A program made the position numbers and the translations under genes. A stretch of 64,000 nucleotides of DNA. Source: Paraflavitalea devenefica. Its GTDB lineage: Bacteria > Bacteroidota > Bacteroidia > Chitinophagales > Chitinophagaceae. Shown in pieces: positions 1-9,468 of this stretch. Position 1 is the stretch's first letter. The number at the start of each line of letters is the position of its first letter. The stretch spans positions 167,104 through 231,103 of the forward strand of contig NZ_JAARML010000008.1 of the NCBI RefSeq assembly GCF_011759375.1, written 5' to 3'. The notes under the pieces are model-generated. The model was not told the DNA's origin. It worked only from the letters and a program-made list of their open reading frames with translations, and made no database searches.

Positions 1-1550
1 AACACCCATTTGCAGCTAAGCCATTTATTATTCCAGTAATTCCATTGCAGGGGTAATACATAACCCACCGGATCGCCCAGACCCTGGTTAAGTAATTGCG
101 TCAATGTCCTTCTTTCCAGGGGATCCTTCAGATTGGCCTTGAGCGGATCAACATTCACGGGGTTCTTTCCTTCTGTCCACAAAAAATAAAACACATCTTC
201 ATAGGCCGGACTTGCATTTTCCGGGCTCACAGCCAGGTGCCTGGCCAATTCTTTTATAAATATCTCCGCATCTTTGCCAGTCAGGTTTTGGGATGTCTTT
301 TCATGGGCAATCAGGTTAATGTTTTTCCATACCGGGTAGCCATCCTTTCTCCAGTATAAACCATATTGCCAGCGGGGCAAAGGTTCTCCCGGATACCATT
401 TCCCCTGTCCGTAATGGATCAACCCGCCAGGGCCAAATTTGTCCCGTAAACGAAATATCAGGTCGTGCGACAAAATCCTTTTCTCATAGCCGTCCGCTGC
501 TGTATTCCATTGCCCCGATTCCATATCGTCAATAGCAACAAAAGTAGGCTCGCCACCCATCGTAAGCCGCACATCGTTCACCTCAAGGTCTTTATCTACC
601 TGGCAACCGATCGCATTAATGGCCACCCACTGTTCTTCAGAAAATGGTTTGGTCACACGGGGATCTTCATAAATACGCGTAACCGTATTTTCAAAGGAAA
701 AGCTTACCTCACATTTATCGGTGGCGCCTACAACCGGTGCCGCACTTGCATAGTCGGCTGTGCAGGCCAGTGGTATGTGGCCCTCCCCCGCAAACAAACC
801 CGATGTGGGGTCCAGGCCAATCCAGCCGGCCCCGGGCACATACACTTCAGCCCAGGCATGCAGGTCGGTAAAATCTGCTTCAGGGCCCGAAGGACCGTCT
901 AATGACTTTTCATCTGTTTTTAACTGCACCAGGTAGCCAGATACAAAACGGGCAGCCAACCCTGCATGGCGCAATACATGCACCAGCAGCCAGGCCGAGT
1001 CCCTGCAGGATCCCAATGCCCTGGTAAGTGTTTCATCCGGGGTTTGCACGCCGGGCTCCATCCGGGTAGTATAAGCAATGTCTTTATTCAGTTGCTGGTT
1101 AAGGGCAACGAGGAAATCAACAATACGTGTTTTCCTGCTGCTATCAACATACCGGTCAACCCATTTTTTTAATAAAAAACCATCCTCCCTGTGTTCGAGG
1201 TAGGGCGCCAACTCTTTTGCGAGTAGGGGGGAATAGGCAAAGGGGTACTCTTCAGCATATTCTTCCACAAAAAAATCAAAAGGGTTAATGACCTGCAAAT
1301 TGGCAATCACTTCCACCTCTATTTCCATCGACTTTGTTTTTTCGGGAAAAACCACCCTTGCCTGGTAATTACCAAAAGGGTCCTGCTGCCAGTTTATAAA
1401 ATGATCTGCGGGTTTCAGTTTAAAGGAGTAGGCTTCGATGGCAGTACGGGAATGCACAGCAGGCCGCAAACGGAATAGATGGGGAGACAAAGACACCGGC
1501 CTGTCATAACTGTAGGTAGTTTTGTGCCGTACTGCCACACGTATTGCCAT
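1..1550 (-). CDS. Transglutaminase-like / DUF2126 protein (3' end cut by window)
   Basis: Partial gene read leftward off the window; at least 516 codons are visible from the ATG at 1550. The first ~80 residues look like the bacterial transglutaminase N-terminal beta domain. A transglutaminase core follows with the full Cys-His-Asp set: Cys182 (in GSCRDSAWLLVHVLRH), His231 (DLHAWAEVYVPG) and Asp247 (GLDPTSG). From about residue 320 the protein continues into a DUF2126-like region (LTMGGEPTFV). This is the two-part architecture of a large bacterial family of about 1100 residues. Members are thought to act on peptide or isopeptide bonds, often beside circularly permuted ATP-grasp and alpha-E proteins, but the substrate here is unknown. 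No signal peptide is seen, so it is probably cytoplasmic. The domain order is clear; the function is inferred from the family. Confidence 0.85.
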   Translation of the reverse strand, partial: MAIRVAVRHKTTYSYDRPVSLSPHLFRLRPAVHSRTAIEAYSFKLKPADHFINWQQDPFGNYQARVVFPEKTKSMEIEVEVIANLQVINPFDFFVEEYAEEYPFAYSPLLAKELAPYLEHREDGFLLKKWVDRYVDSSRKTRIVDFLVALNQQLNKDIAYTTRMEPGVQTPDETLTRALGSCRDSAWLLVHVLRHAGLAARFVSGYLVQLKTDEKSLDGPSGPEADFTDLHAWAEVYVPGAGWIGLDPTSGLFAGEGHIPLACTADYASAAPVVGATDKCEVSFSFENTVTRIYEDPRVTKPFSEEQWVAINAIGCQVDKDLEVNDVRLTMGGEPTFVAIDDMESGQWNTAADGYEKRILSHDLIFRLRDKFGPGGLIHYGQGKWYPGEPLPRWQYGLYWRKDGYPVWKNINLIAHEKTSQNLTGKDAEIFIKELARHLAVSPENASPAYEDVFYFLWTEGKNPVNVDPLKANLKDPLERRTLTQLLNQGLGDPVGYVLPLQWNYWNNKWLSCKWV

Positions 1551-1732
1551 AAAGCTTAGTTTGGTTAAGTGAATGGCAATACAATCTTCTCTTAAATTTA
1601 AGGGAAAACTGTGATTTAAAAACTGATTTGTGATTTTGGAGGACAACCTGCGCCATGTTTCATGAACTGCTATCAATTAATAGGTTATGGGCATGCTTTT
1701 TTAAAAAAATAGCAGAAAAAACAGGAAAAAGT

Positions 1733-1762
1733 TTTGTAGTAATTATTCAACCCTTATCTTTG
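1733..1762 (+). promoter_or_regulatory. Bacteroidota promoter of tRNA-Val
   Basis: TTTG at 1733-1736, 18 bases, then TATCTTTG at 1755-1762. This matches the Bacteroidota primary sigma consensus (TTTG at -33, TAnnTTTG at -7). Transcription would start near 1768, about 55 bases before the tRNA. Confidence 0.75.
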
Positions 1763-1821
1763 CACTCCCAAAACAATAATACGGTACAGCGAAAAGGAAA
1801 AATGAGGGAAGTTTTGGAGAA

Positions 1822-1896
1822 GGGAGTTTAGCTCAGTTGGTTCAGAGCATCTGCCTTACAAGCAGAGGGTCGGCGGTTCGAGCCCGTCAACTCCCA
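1822..1896 (+). tRNA. tRNA-Val (anticodon TAC)
   Basis: The acceptor arm GGGAGTT (1822-1828) pairs with AACTCCC (1889-1895), followed by discriminator A. The anticodon stem TCTGC/GCAGA encloses the loop CTTACAA, giving anticodon TAC. The T arm contains GGTTCGAGCC. CCA is not encoded and must be added after transcription. Confidence 0.95.
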
Positions 1897-1902
1897 CAAA
1901 AA

Positions 1903-1937
1903 AAGGATCATTACTTACAGTAGTGATCCTTTTTTGT
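1903..1937 (+). terminator. Rho-independent terminator of tRNA-Val
   Basis: An 11-bp stem, GGATCATTACT with AGTAGTGATCC (one G-T pair), around a 3-base loop. A-rich sequence precedes it and a T run follows. It lies directly after the tRNA. Confidence 0.85.
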
Positions 1938-1974
1938 TTTTTATTTCATTCTCTATTAATACGCGCACACGCCC

Positions 1975-4900
1975 CTACTTCACCACCATCACAATCCCCT
2001 TTTCCTTTTTCACCGGTTCCTCTTCCAGTTGGTACGTGCAGGTCCATACAAAAGTGCCGGCCTGTAATTGCCCGCCGCAGGTCCCATCCCACCCTTTGCG
2101 GATATCTGTCGTTCTGAAAATGGGCTGCCCCCAGCGGTTGTAAATAGCAAATTCATACTTGGCCAGGTTGCCAAAGATCAATGGTTTGAAGAGGTCGTTC
2201 TGCCTGTTGTTATTGGGAGAAAAAGCATTGGGAATATATAGCCCTTTCATACAATCCTTCATTACAATCTCCACGGTATCTTTTCCTTTACAATGGTACT
2301 GGTCGCTCACCTCCAGCCAGTAAACGCCCGCTTTGGTAACGAGGATCGAATTACTGGTACTGCCCGAACTCCATAAATAAGCAGCAAAAGCGCCGGCAGG
2401 TGTAAGGGTGTGTTTGCTATAACTGCAAATGGTGGTATCAGCAGGCAGGAAACCAGCCGGCAGCGGCACCATCCTGTCTACCACAACCGTATCGGCGCCG
2501 GTACAACCATGCTGATCTGTAACCTCCACCGCATACTGGCCTGGCTGTGCCGCCGTTACTGTACGGCCGGTATGACCGGTATTCCAGGCATACAGACTGT
2601 AACCGCCCGGATCCAGCAGGCGTGTGGCACCTTCACACAAAGGAGCATCTGCTCCCAGGCTGGGCGCAGGGTTGGTGAATACCTGCAATACCCTGAAGGT
2701 ATCTGCCGACTTACAGCCATTGACCGCCTCCCCTTTCACCCAGTAAGTGCCGGCAGTAAATACCGTGAGTTGTTGGGCCGTGCTGCCATTGCTCCATTGA
2801 TAATGGTTAAAACCGGGGCCTGCATCCAGCACCAAACTGTCGCCTGCACAAAAGGACGCATCGGCACCCAGTGCGATGGGTGGCGCCTGGTTCACCTTCA
2901 CCCGGATAGAATCATACACAAAACAGCCGGCTGTTTTTTCTGCACTCACATAATACATCGTATCCATGAGTGGCGCTACTTTGATGGATTGTGTATTGAG
3001 AGCACTGATACGGTAATTGGGATACCAGCTATAATTAAAGAAAGAAGCCGGCGCCGTAATTGTGATGGTATCTTTTTCACAGATGGTTATTACATCCGTG
3101 CCAATATCAAAAGGGATGGGTGGATGCGGCTTCACCTCCAGTGTATCCCGGAAAGGATTGCCACAGGAATCTGTGACCAGCACATGGTAGATGCCGGGCA
3201 GTGTTACCTTCAATACAGAATCAACCGAACCATCCTGCCATTGGTAAGAAGCATAGCCTTTGCGCGCATTCAGTTGTATGGTATTGCCGGGACAGATGAT
3301 GGTATCATTGCCCAGTCGCACCGGGCCATTTGAACGGCGTACGATTACCTTAATAGAATCTGTAAGCAGTGAGCAGCCTTGCACGCTTCCATACAGTTTA
3401 AACTCGCCCGGATTTTTGAAATTGAACTGGAATACAGAATCATTCACCGCCCGGAATGACTGAACATACGTCGTGTCATATTCCAGGAAGGGAAAGGTAC
3501 CGCAGCCGGGATTCTTCCGGGCTTTGAGCGTCAGTGAACCGGATACGCAGATCGTATCGGCCGAAGCCAGCAAGGATAACGTATCACAATGTGAGACCTG
3601 CCGGCAGGCAGGCAGCGCATAAGGCACCGTATTCCATGAAATAAGGGTCTTGTTGGTGCTTTCAGAAAGGTCATTGGAGCCAATAGACTGTATTCCATAA
3701 ATGTCTGGCTCCAGCTTGTAGGGCTCTATATAAGTACCAAAATCATCCCACCCCAGGCAATTGGAAGCCGTGTCGGAAATATGCAGGTTGAGGAATTCAA
3801 TCTTGTTGATATTCGAAATACTATCGCCCAGCAGTTTCACCACCAGGTCGCTGCCATCCGCCAGGCGGAGCGCAGTATTTTCAACGGGCATCCCCTCTCC
3901 GAGGTAATGCTTACGCCGCTGCTTCAGTATCTGTCCATTCTTAAACTGTACATAATAGGCATCGGCCGTATAGCCACTTAAAACATGCAGCATACTGAAT
4001 ACGCCCGATCCGTCTTTAAAGACCGTTATGCGGGTATTGTAATAATTACTTTCATAGGGATTCCTGAAACAATAAGCCCGTACAAAATTGCCCAAAGGAT
4101 CAAGCTCCACCACCCCTGCATGGTACAGATCGGCCGTATCAATCGTCCAGGTCGCACGGTAATACTTGTACAACTTGCCAACAAGCGCATAATTGCCATT
4201 ATCCAGCTTTACCACCTGTTCTCCGCTTAGGAAGCCCAGGTTAAAATTCGAGGCGTCTATGGGTTTGAAAAACTTCGTTGAGATCGTATCGCCGGTATTC
4301 TTATTGATCCGGTACATACTGAAGCTGGTGCCATTATAAGGCAGGTATCGCGCAAAAGAAACCAGCTCATTTTGTTTTATATCGAAGCCGATAGGTCTGT
4401 CAAAATTGGCTGACCATAAGGTGTAGTACCTGCTCCAGGCAATCGTACCATCGGCAGCGCTGAGCCGCGTAATATTGTAACCATCGGCCCAGTGCGGACT
4501 GGAAAGAAAAATATCGCCGGTATAAGGGTCCTGTTGCAGGTCCTGTATATAAAAATAGTCGGCACTACCGCTACCGCCCACCTGCCACAGCCGCGACCGG
4601 TACGTTTTGCTCCAGATTATATTACCGGTATTATCTGTACGGGTAAATATCACATCGTTATTTTGGGTAACCGGATTATGGGTAGCGCCTCCCAGCAGAA
4701 AAGAACCATCCTGCAGTTCAACCAGCTTATAATAATTAATAAAACCGTAGTTGACGTGATTCACAGTGTCGTATAAGCGGTTCCAGTGAAGCGTGCCGCT
4801 ATCTGTGCATTTCATTAAGAAACCACCACTCCGGTAAGGCGGATTCCGGCTTGCCCATTCTCCGCTGATCAATACATTGCCATCGGAAAGTAAGAGTGAA

Positions 4901-5238
4901 TTGGTTACATAATACGTCATCGTATCTTCCTGCAGAAAATAACGGCCGGCCGTATCAAAACATACGGCCATGGTGCGGGCAAGTGCCGCAGGCAAGGATA
5001 TATTGGCTACCGGTTGCTGAAGTCGTTTTGTATCGCGGTGAGGTGAATGCGATACGCCCGCCTGTTGGGGAAAGAGTGGTGATGTGTTCTGAATGCTTCT
5101 CCTGTTCAAGGTGCGCAAACGGTGCAGGGAATCTATTGTCCGTGCATTACCCCTTCCGGGCAGCAGGTCCTGCGCCAGGCTACAGCCATGTACCAGGAGC
5201 AACAGGACAATAAGCAGGTTTGGTTTTCGCGGGTTCAT
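1975..5238 (-). CDS. Secreted T9SS type B sorting-domain protein
   Basis: An extracellular or cell-surface protein of about 1087 aa. I chose the start at 5238 (MNPRKPNLLIVLLLLVHGCS) rather than the longer frame opening at 5313, because it begins a clean signal peptide ending near SLAQ and because a good promoter lies at 5284-5314. The N-terminal half resembles the beta-propeller-like region of cell-surface Bacteroidota proteins. After about residue 570 come several Ig-like modules of ~80 aa sharing the pattern YxW..GxT....GxYxVxVxDxxxCxxxDTV. The last ~85 residues are the gliding motility-associated C-terminal domain (NAFSPNNNRQNDLFKP, YNRWGQPIF, GWDGT), which directs export by the T9SS. The cargo function is unknown; adhesin or matrix protein is a guess. 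Confidence 0.9.
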   Translation of the reverse strand: MNPRKPNLLIVLLLLVHGCSLAQDLLPGRGNARTIDSLHRLRTLNRRSIQNTSPLFPQQAGVSHSPHRDTKRLQQPVANISLPAALARTMAVCFDTAGRYFLQEDTMTYYVTNSLLLSDGNVLISGEWASRNPPYRSGGFLMKCTDSGTLHWNRLYDTVNHVNYGFINYYKLVELQDGSFLLGGATHNPVTQNNDVIFTRTDNTGNIIWSKTYRSRLWQVGGSGSADYFYIQDLQQDPYTGDIFLSSPHWADGYNITRLSAADGTIAWSRYYTLWSANFDRPIGFDIKQNELVSFARYLPYNGTSFSMYRINKNTGDTISTKFFKPIDASNFNLGFLSGEQVVKLDNGNYALVGKLYKYYRATWTIDTADLYHAGVVELDPLGNFVRAYCFRNPYESNYYNTRITVFKDGSGVFSMLHVLSGYTADAYYVQFKNGQILKQRRKHYLGEGMPVENTALRLADGSDLVVKLLGDSISNINKIEFLNLHISDTASNCLGWDDFGTYIEPYKLEPDIYGIQSIGSNDLSESTNKTLISWNTVPYALPACRQVSHCDTLSLLASADTICVSGSLTLKARKNPGCGTFPFLEYDTTYVQSFRAVNDSVFQFNFKNPGEFKLYGSVQGCSLLTDSIKVIVRRSNGPVRLGNDTIICPGNTIQLNARKGYASYQWQDGSVDSVLKVTLPGIYHVLVTDSCGNPFRDTLEVKPHPPIPFDIGTDVITICEKDTITITAPASFFNYSWYPNYRISALNTQSIKVAPLMDTMYYVSAEKTAGCFVYDSIRVKVNQAPPIALGADASFCAGDSLVLDAGPGFNHYQWSNGSTAQQLTVFTAGTYWVKGEAVNGCKSADTFRVLQVFTNPAPSLGADAPLCEGATRLLDPGGYSLYAWNTGHTGRTVTAAQPGQYAVEVTDQHGCTGADTVVVDRMVPLPAGFLPADTTICSYSKHTLTPAGAFAAYLWSSGSTSNSILVTKAGVYWLEVSDQYHCKGKDTVEIVMKDCMKGLYIPNAFSPNNNRQNDLFKPLIFGNLAKYEFAIYNRWGQPIFRTTDIRKGWDGTCGGQLQAGTFVWTCTYQLEEEPVKKEKGIVMVVK

Positions 5239-5283
5239 GTTTTGGGCGTGTCCATATCCGTAAAACGGCCTATGCAAACTGTT

Positions 5284-5314
5284 CAAATATATGCGAAAAC
5301 AGGGAAGTTTCAAA
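5284..5314 (-). promoter_or_regulatory. Promoter of the T9SS protein gene
   Basis: On the minus strand TTTG (5311-5314), 19 bases, TATATTTG (5284-5291). This is a full match to the Bacteroidota consensus. It gives a leader of about 40 bases to the start at 5238 and argues against the upstream in-frame start at 5313. Confidence 0.7.
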
Positions 5315-5350
5315 TGACCAGACGGTTACCTTTTACCCTGTGCCGGTCAC

Positions 5351-7729
5351 TCATTTTTTATTGTCCAATATCTTCCTTGCCCTGAATAAATGGTCCGCCG
5401 TCTGCAGCAATTTATTCAGCAGCCGGCTGTTATAACCCGGATGGGTGCTGATGAATGCTGAAACGGTAGCGGCTGCCCGCTCACTTTGGTACATGCCCAG
5501 GGTGGCCTGCAGCCAGTTGTAGGGGAAGAAAATATCGCCGGTACGCTGTATGTCTTCCAGTAAGTCCAATGAAGGCATAATGTATTGCTCAGCGCCATTT
5601 CCCCGCAAGGGATGATGCAGGTAGGCTACGGCGGTATTCACCCATGCTTCCTTGCGCCTGTTCTTTACATCCTTCAGTGATTCAAAAAAGCTGCCCCTGA
5701 CCTTCTCATCAGCAGCCAGCGATGGCATCAGGAACTCCAGCCTTGCCTTTTTATCGGGGTTCTCTGTCCGCGCCAGTTGTTCTTTCAATATCTCCCCTGC
5801 TGCGGGATGGTTCCTCAGCGCCAGCCCGGCAGCGAGGTCGGTATAATCATCCTCCGTCAGCTTTACGCCTGCCGGTGGTTGTTTATGATTCCAGGTATTG
5901 TACATACTGTTCCGGGCTGCTTCACTCGCTGCTATGCCTGTCCAGGCTTTGAAAAACTGCTTCTTCATATTGGGTTTACCGGCATTATTCATCATCTTCA
6001 GCAGTTGCGCTTCTACGATCACCTGCAACTCACTACGCTTTGCCGGTGATAGATAAACCCAATAAATATTATTCAGCTCATTCAGTAATAACTGGCTGAT
6101 CAGTTCCTCTTTTTCAATCGACAGATCTTTCAGGATAACCAACATCCAGTTTTCCGGCGTCACGTCTCTGCCTTCGATCACATTCTCATACAGGTTGACA
6201 TAATTGAATGCCCGCAATACAGGGTCTTTGATCTGCCAGATAGTTCCTGTTGTTGTCGTATCTATATTGAACAATCCATACGTATTGCCCTTTACATCCG
6301 TGAGGAACTGGTTGATCGCTGGCCTTCCCGGCCTATTGACCCAACTGTCGTTCCATGATTGCAGGTCTTCTGTAGTATGGCTATCAAGGATGGTGATCAG
6401 GTCGGGCCAGGTGGCATTATTAAAAGCATACTTACGCAGGTATTCCTGCAAGCCTTTCTGCAGTGCGGGCGAGCCAATCAGCCGCTCCAGTTGCAGCATC
6501 ATGATGGGCGCCTTGTGATAAATGATATTGCCGTATAACGAGCCCGCCTCATCGAGGTTGTCCAGCGGCTGGCGGATGGGGTTGGCGCCCCGGGTACGGT
6601 CTACGCTATACGCAGCGGGATAATGATCGATCATAAACTTCAGGCCGGCATTATTATCGGGCAGCATGACGCCCGCAATTTTATCGGCCATAAAATTGGC
6701 AAACACTTCTTTCATCCATACGTCATTGAACCATTTCATCGTCACCAGGTCGCCAAACCACATATGGGAAGTTTCATGCGCTATCAGGGTGGCCCGCCGG
6801 ATCAGTTGCGTACGGGTAGCGCTGCTGTCGAGGAACAGGGAATTGGCATTGTACCAGATGGCGCCCGGATGTTCCATGCCGCCAAACTGGAAATCGGGAA
6901 TGGCGGCAAAGCTGAATTTGCGGAAGGGATAGGGTATACCGGTATACCCTTCGAGGAACTGCAGGGACTGCGCATGCATATCAAAGATGGCCGGGATGCT
7001 GGAAGCCAGTTTGACACTGTCGGTTTCCCGGTACAAGAACTCCATCTCACGGCCGCCGGCCATTTTCGTTGCTGTGTTGAACCGGCCCGCCGTAAAAGAA
7101 AAAAGATAGGTGGGGATGGTATCTGATGGGCCGAACTGCCAGGCGGTACTACTGTCTTGCGGCGTGGTTTTTACCAGTGGTCCGTTGGACATGGCTTTCC
7201 ATGCCTGTGGTATGGTGATGGAAAGCTCAAAGATGGCTTTCAGATCAGGCTGGTCAAAACAGGGAAAAGCCGTTCTTGCCCGCTCGGGCACAAACAAAGC
7301 ATACATATAATCAGGGTTCCTGTTCAGTGCGCTGTTGCCAGCTTCAAATAACAGTTCTGCTTTGTTCTCCCCTTTCTTCAGGCTGCCAGCCGGGATGATA
7401 ATATGCTCATTCTCATGGCGTACATCTTTCTGATGGCCATTTACCTTCAATGACCGTACACTTCCCGGGGCCTGTTTAAAATCGAGGACGACGTCGACGG
7501 TATCACTGCTAAGGGTGAAAAACACCGTTTCAAGGCCCGTAACCGGCTGGTCTTTTTGCGCTGGCAGGGTAAAATCTAGCTGGTACCGGATGCCCGACAA
7601 CAATGCTTTCCGCTGCCCGGCCAGGGTAAGCGGCACACCGGGCGCAGGCGCTGGTTCAGGAGCCTCCTTACAGGAAACGCCCATCAGCACGATGAAGCAA
7701 GAGATAAGGAGCAAACGGGTCAGGGACAT
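5351..7729 (-). CDS. M1-family aminopeptidase, lipoprotein
   Basis: A zinc aminopeptidase of 792 aa, probably anchored to the cell envelope. The start at 7729 opens a lipoprotein-type signal (MSLTRLLLISCFIVLMGVSC, Cys20); the longer frame from 7771 has no such signal and would overlap the promoter. M1 hallmarks are present: the exopeptidase motif GGMEHPGA (Glu286) and the zinc site HETSH (His318, His322) with the third ligand Glu341 in WMKEVFANF, exactly 18 residues after HEXXH. A helical C-terminal region follows (~450-790). The family removes N-terminal amino acids from peptides, and an envelope location suggests peptide scavenging. It is a single gene with its own promoter. The substrate range cannot be read from the sequence. 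Confidence 0.92.
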   Translation of the reverse strand: MSLTRLLLISCFIVLMGVSCKEAPEPAPAPGVPLTLAGQRKALLSGIRYQLDFTLPAQKDQPVTGLETVFFTLSSDTVDVVLDFKQAPGSVRSLKVNGHQKDVRHENEHIIIPAGSLKKGENKAELLFEAGNSALNRNPDYMYALFVPERARTAFPCFDQPDLKAIFELSITIPQAWKAMSNGPLVKTTPQDSSTAWQFGPSDTIPTYLFSFTAGRFNTATKMAGGREMEFLYRETDSVKLASSIPAIFDMHAQSLQFLEGYTGIPYPFRKFSFAAIPDFQFGGMEHPGAIWYNANSLFLDSSATRTQLIRRATLIAHETSHMWFGDLVTMKWFNDVWMKEVFANFMADKIAGVMLPDNNAGLKFMIDHYPAAYSVDRTRGANPIRQPLDNLDEAGSLYGNIIYHKAPIMMLQLERLIGSPALQKGLQEYLRKYAFNNATWPDLITILDSHTTEDLQSWNDSWVNRPGRPAINQFLTDVKGNTYGLFNIDTTTTGTIWQIKDPVLRAFNYVNLYENVIEGRDVTPENWMLVILKDLSIEKEELISQLLLNELNNIYWVYLSPAKRSELQVIVEAQLLKMMNNAGKPNMKKQFFKAWTGIAASEAARNSMYNTWNHKQPPAGVKLTEDDYTDLAAGLALRNHPAAGEILKEQLARTENPDKKARLEFLMPSLAADEKVRGSFFESLKDVKNRRKEAWVNTAVAYLHHPLRGNGAEQYIMPSLDLLEDIQRTGDIFFPYNWLQATLGMYQSERAAATVSAFISTHPGYNSRLLNKLLQTADHLFRARKILDNKK

Positions 7730-7758
7730 AGTATGGGTTTGGCTTGCGAAAAGGGGTT

Positions 7759-7787
7759 CAAAAATAAGCAATATCCCTTCAGTACAA
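7759..7787 (-). promoter_or_regulatory. Promoter of the M1 aminopeptidase gene
   Basis: Minus strand TTG (7785-7787), 18 bases, TATTTTTG (7759-7766). The predicted start of transcription is near 7753, about 24 bases before the chosen ATG. Confidence 0.6.
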
Positions 7788-7875
7788 GACAGCTATCCTA
7801 AACCCCTGATAATCTTATATTAGTTCGTCACTAAGAAAAAGGATAATCCAGAGATACTCCACATATAAAGCAGAT

Positions 7876-7926
7876 ATATTCCAGAGATATACCGCTTCTA
7901 ATACATCTGGAATATCTCTGGAATAT
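7876..7926. repeat. Perfect 15-bp inverted repeat in AT-rich gap
   Basis: ATATTCCAGAGATAT (7876-7890) and its exact reverse complement ATATCTCTGGAATAT (7912-7926) are separated by 21 bases. A third partial copy (TCCAGAGATA) lies at about 7848, and TCTGGAATAT is repeated directly inside the right half. The gap between the aminopeptidase start (7729) and the nuclease-fusion stop (8089) otherwise holds no gene. Confidence 0.8.
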
Positions 7927-8088
7927 TTGCATAATATCTGTTTAATATATCTAGTATAAATAATGGATTAGATACGACTAAGGATGGATTACATAGGCCT
8001 CAGGTATGGCATACAGGAAGATGCCCCAACGGGAAAGCGGCGCCGGTGTGACGGTCCTGTAGACATCAGTAAAAAGAGGAAATTGCTG

Positions 8089-9468
8089 TCAGGCTTCGGC
8101 CTTCCAGGTCACTTTTTTGTGGGGATATTTCTCAACGTGCTGGTATACAAGGCCCCTGATATAATCATTTTCAGGATAGCGGGTCAGGTAGCCTTTCAGG
8201 GAATCTATATCATGTACTGAACAGTCGGATGGCAGGTAGCCCATGCCATAAAAACGGCCTTTTTCTATGAGGATGCAGCTTTGTTCAATGGTCTGCTGGC
8301 CTTCGTCGACCACGGCAAACGTAGGCAGGTTTTGGTCCAGGTAATCTACTGCCTGTTGTACCCGTTCATTGTATTCCTGAGCAGTTTCGCGGTGTGCACA
8401 GGCGCCCCGGCAGGTATTGTCCAGCAGGCCGGCGCAGAGGCCGGTATCCGTTTGCATGTGGCACAACTTGGGGCACAGCTCAAAGTTCTCCATCAGCCGC
8501 CGTAACAGGCGGTGCCCCTCCAGGAGCAGGTTGAACGTATAAATGGGGGTCAGGTTCTTCTTCATTTTATCAATGGCCAGGCGCTGGTACCCACTCCTGT
8601 CTTCATACAGGTACAATCCGTAAGCCGGGGTAAAACGTTTCTGGCTGCTGTTATAGGGAGGCCATAGGCGCCTGATCTCTACACTTTCGAGGATAAAGGC
8701 CATCAGCTCGGTAGCGCAAGGCTGGTAAGTGATGCTGTAAATATTGCGCAGGAACTCCTGCCGTTGGCGGCCGGCGCCATTGTGGGTAAAATGACTGCGT
8801 ACCCGGTATTTCAGGTTCTTGGCCTTGCCTACATACAACACCTTGCCTTTCTGGTCATGGAAATAATACACGCCGGGTGTATACGGCAGCTTGTCTACCT
8901 CTTCCTTGGGCAGGTGTGGTGGAAGGGATTGCTCTTTGGCCCCTTTTTTAATAAACTGCTGGATATGGGTGATGGCATCATGGCGCAGCAGGTGCTCCAG
9001 CAGGCGTACAGTGGCATCGGCATCGCCGCCCGCCCGGTGCCTGTTCTCTATGAAAATACCCAGGCTCTGGCATAAGTTGCCCAGGCTGTAGGATTTGAAG
9101 CCGGGGAATACCTTTTTGGAAAGGCGTACTGTACAAAGCTTGCTGGCCGTAAGCTCGTAGCCGGCCTGCGACAGGTGATGCTTCAGGAAAGAATAGTCAA
9201 AATTCACATTATGGGCAACGAATACAGCCCCTTCCAGTAAGCCATGTATAGCAGGGGCTATTGCTGAAAAAGAAGGCGCTTCTTCTACCATATCAGGCGT
9301 AATGCCCGTCAGCACCTGGATGTAATAAGGGATCGCCCGCACAGGTTTTATCAGGCTTTCAAAGCGCTCCACGATCTTTTCCCCGTCGTGTAACACAATA
9401 GCCACCTCCGTTATGTCGTTATTAGCAGCATAACCGCCGGTGGTTTCTATATCTACAATGGCATACAT
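8089..9468 (-). CDS. DnaQ-like exonuclease fused to UvrC-like GIY-YIG nuclease
   Basis: A 459-aa fusion. Residues 1-165 form a DEDDh 3'-5' exonuclease of the DnaQ type: DIETTG (Asp6, Glu8), HNVNFD (Asp91), and His144 with Asp149 (HRAGGDADAT). Residues ~195-280 form a GIY-YIG nuclease (TPGVYYF, KVLYVGKAKNLKYRVRSHF, later ELMAFILES). Beyond this sits a cysteine cluster with the spacing C-X7-C-X3-C (GLCAGLLDNTCRGAC). That is the spacing of the [4Fe-4S] motif of UvrC. The UvrC C-terminal RNase H-like endonuclease is absent. The family exists in other phyla, including mycobacteria, and is linked to DNA repair; coupling incision to trimming is inference. It is monocistronic here. Confidence 0.9.
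   Translation of the reverse strand: MYAIVDIETTGGYAANNDITEVAIVLHDGEKIVERFESLIKPVRAIPYYIQVLTGITPDMVEEAPSFSAIAPAIHGLLEGAVFVAHNVNFDYSFLKHHLSQAGYELTASKLCTVRLSKKVFPGFKSYSLGNLCQSLGIFIENRHRAGGDADATVRLLEHLLRHDAITHIQQFIKKGAKEQSLPPHLPKEEVDKLPYTPGVYYFHDQKGKVLYVGKAKNLKYRVRSHFTHNGAGRQRQEFLRNIYSITYQPCATELMAFILESVEIRRLWPPYNSSQKRFTPAYGLYLYEDRSGYQRLAIDKMKKNLTPIYTFNLLLEGHRLLRRLMENFELCPKLCHMQTDTGLCAGLLDNTCRGACAHRETAQEYNERVQQAVDYLDQNLPTFAVVDEGQQTIEQSCILIEKGRFYGMGYLPSDCSVHDIDSLKGYLTRYPENDYIRGLVYQHVEKYPHKKVTWKAEA

Noticed and set aside
2410..3333. Long open frame on the + strand inside the T9SS gene
   Set aside because: Antisense shadow of a real minus-strand gene; the translation has no domain pattern and no start context.
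5239..5313. Upstream start for the T9SS gene
   Set aside because: The promoter lies at 5284-5314 and the signal peptide begins at 5238, so the extension is not transcribed.
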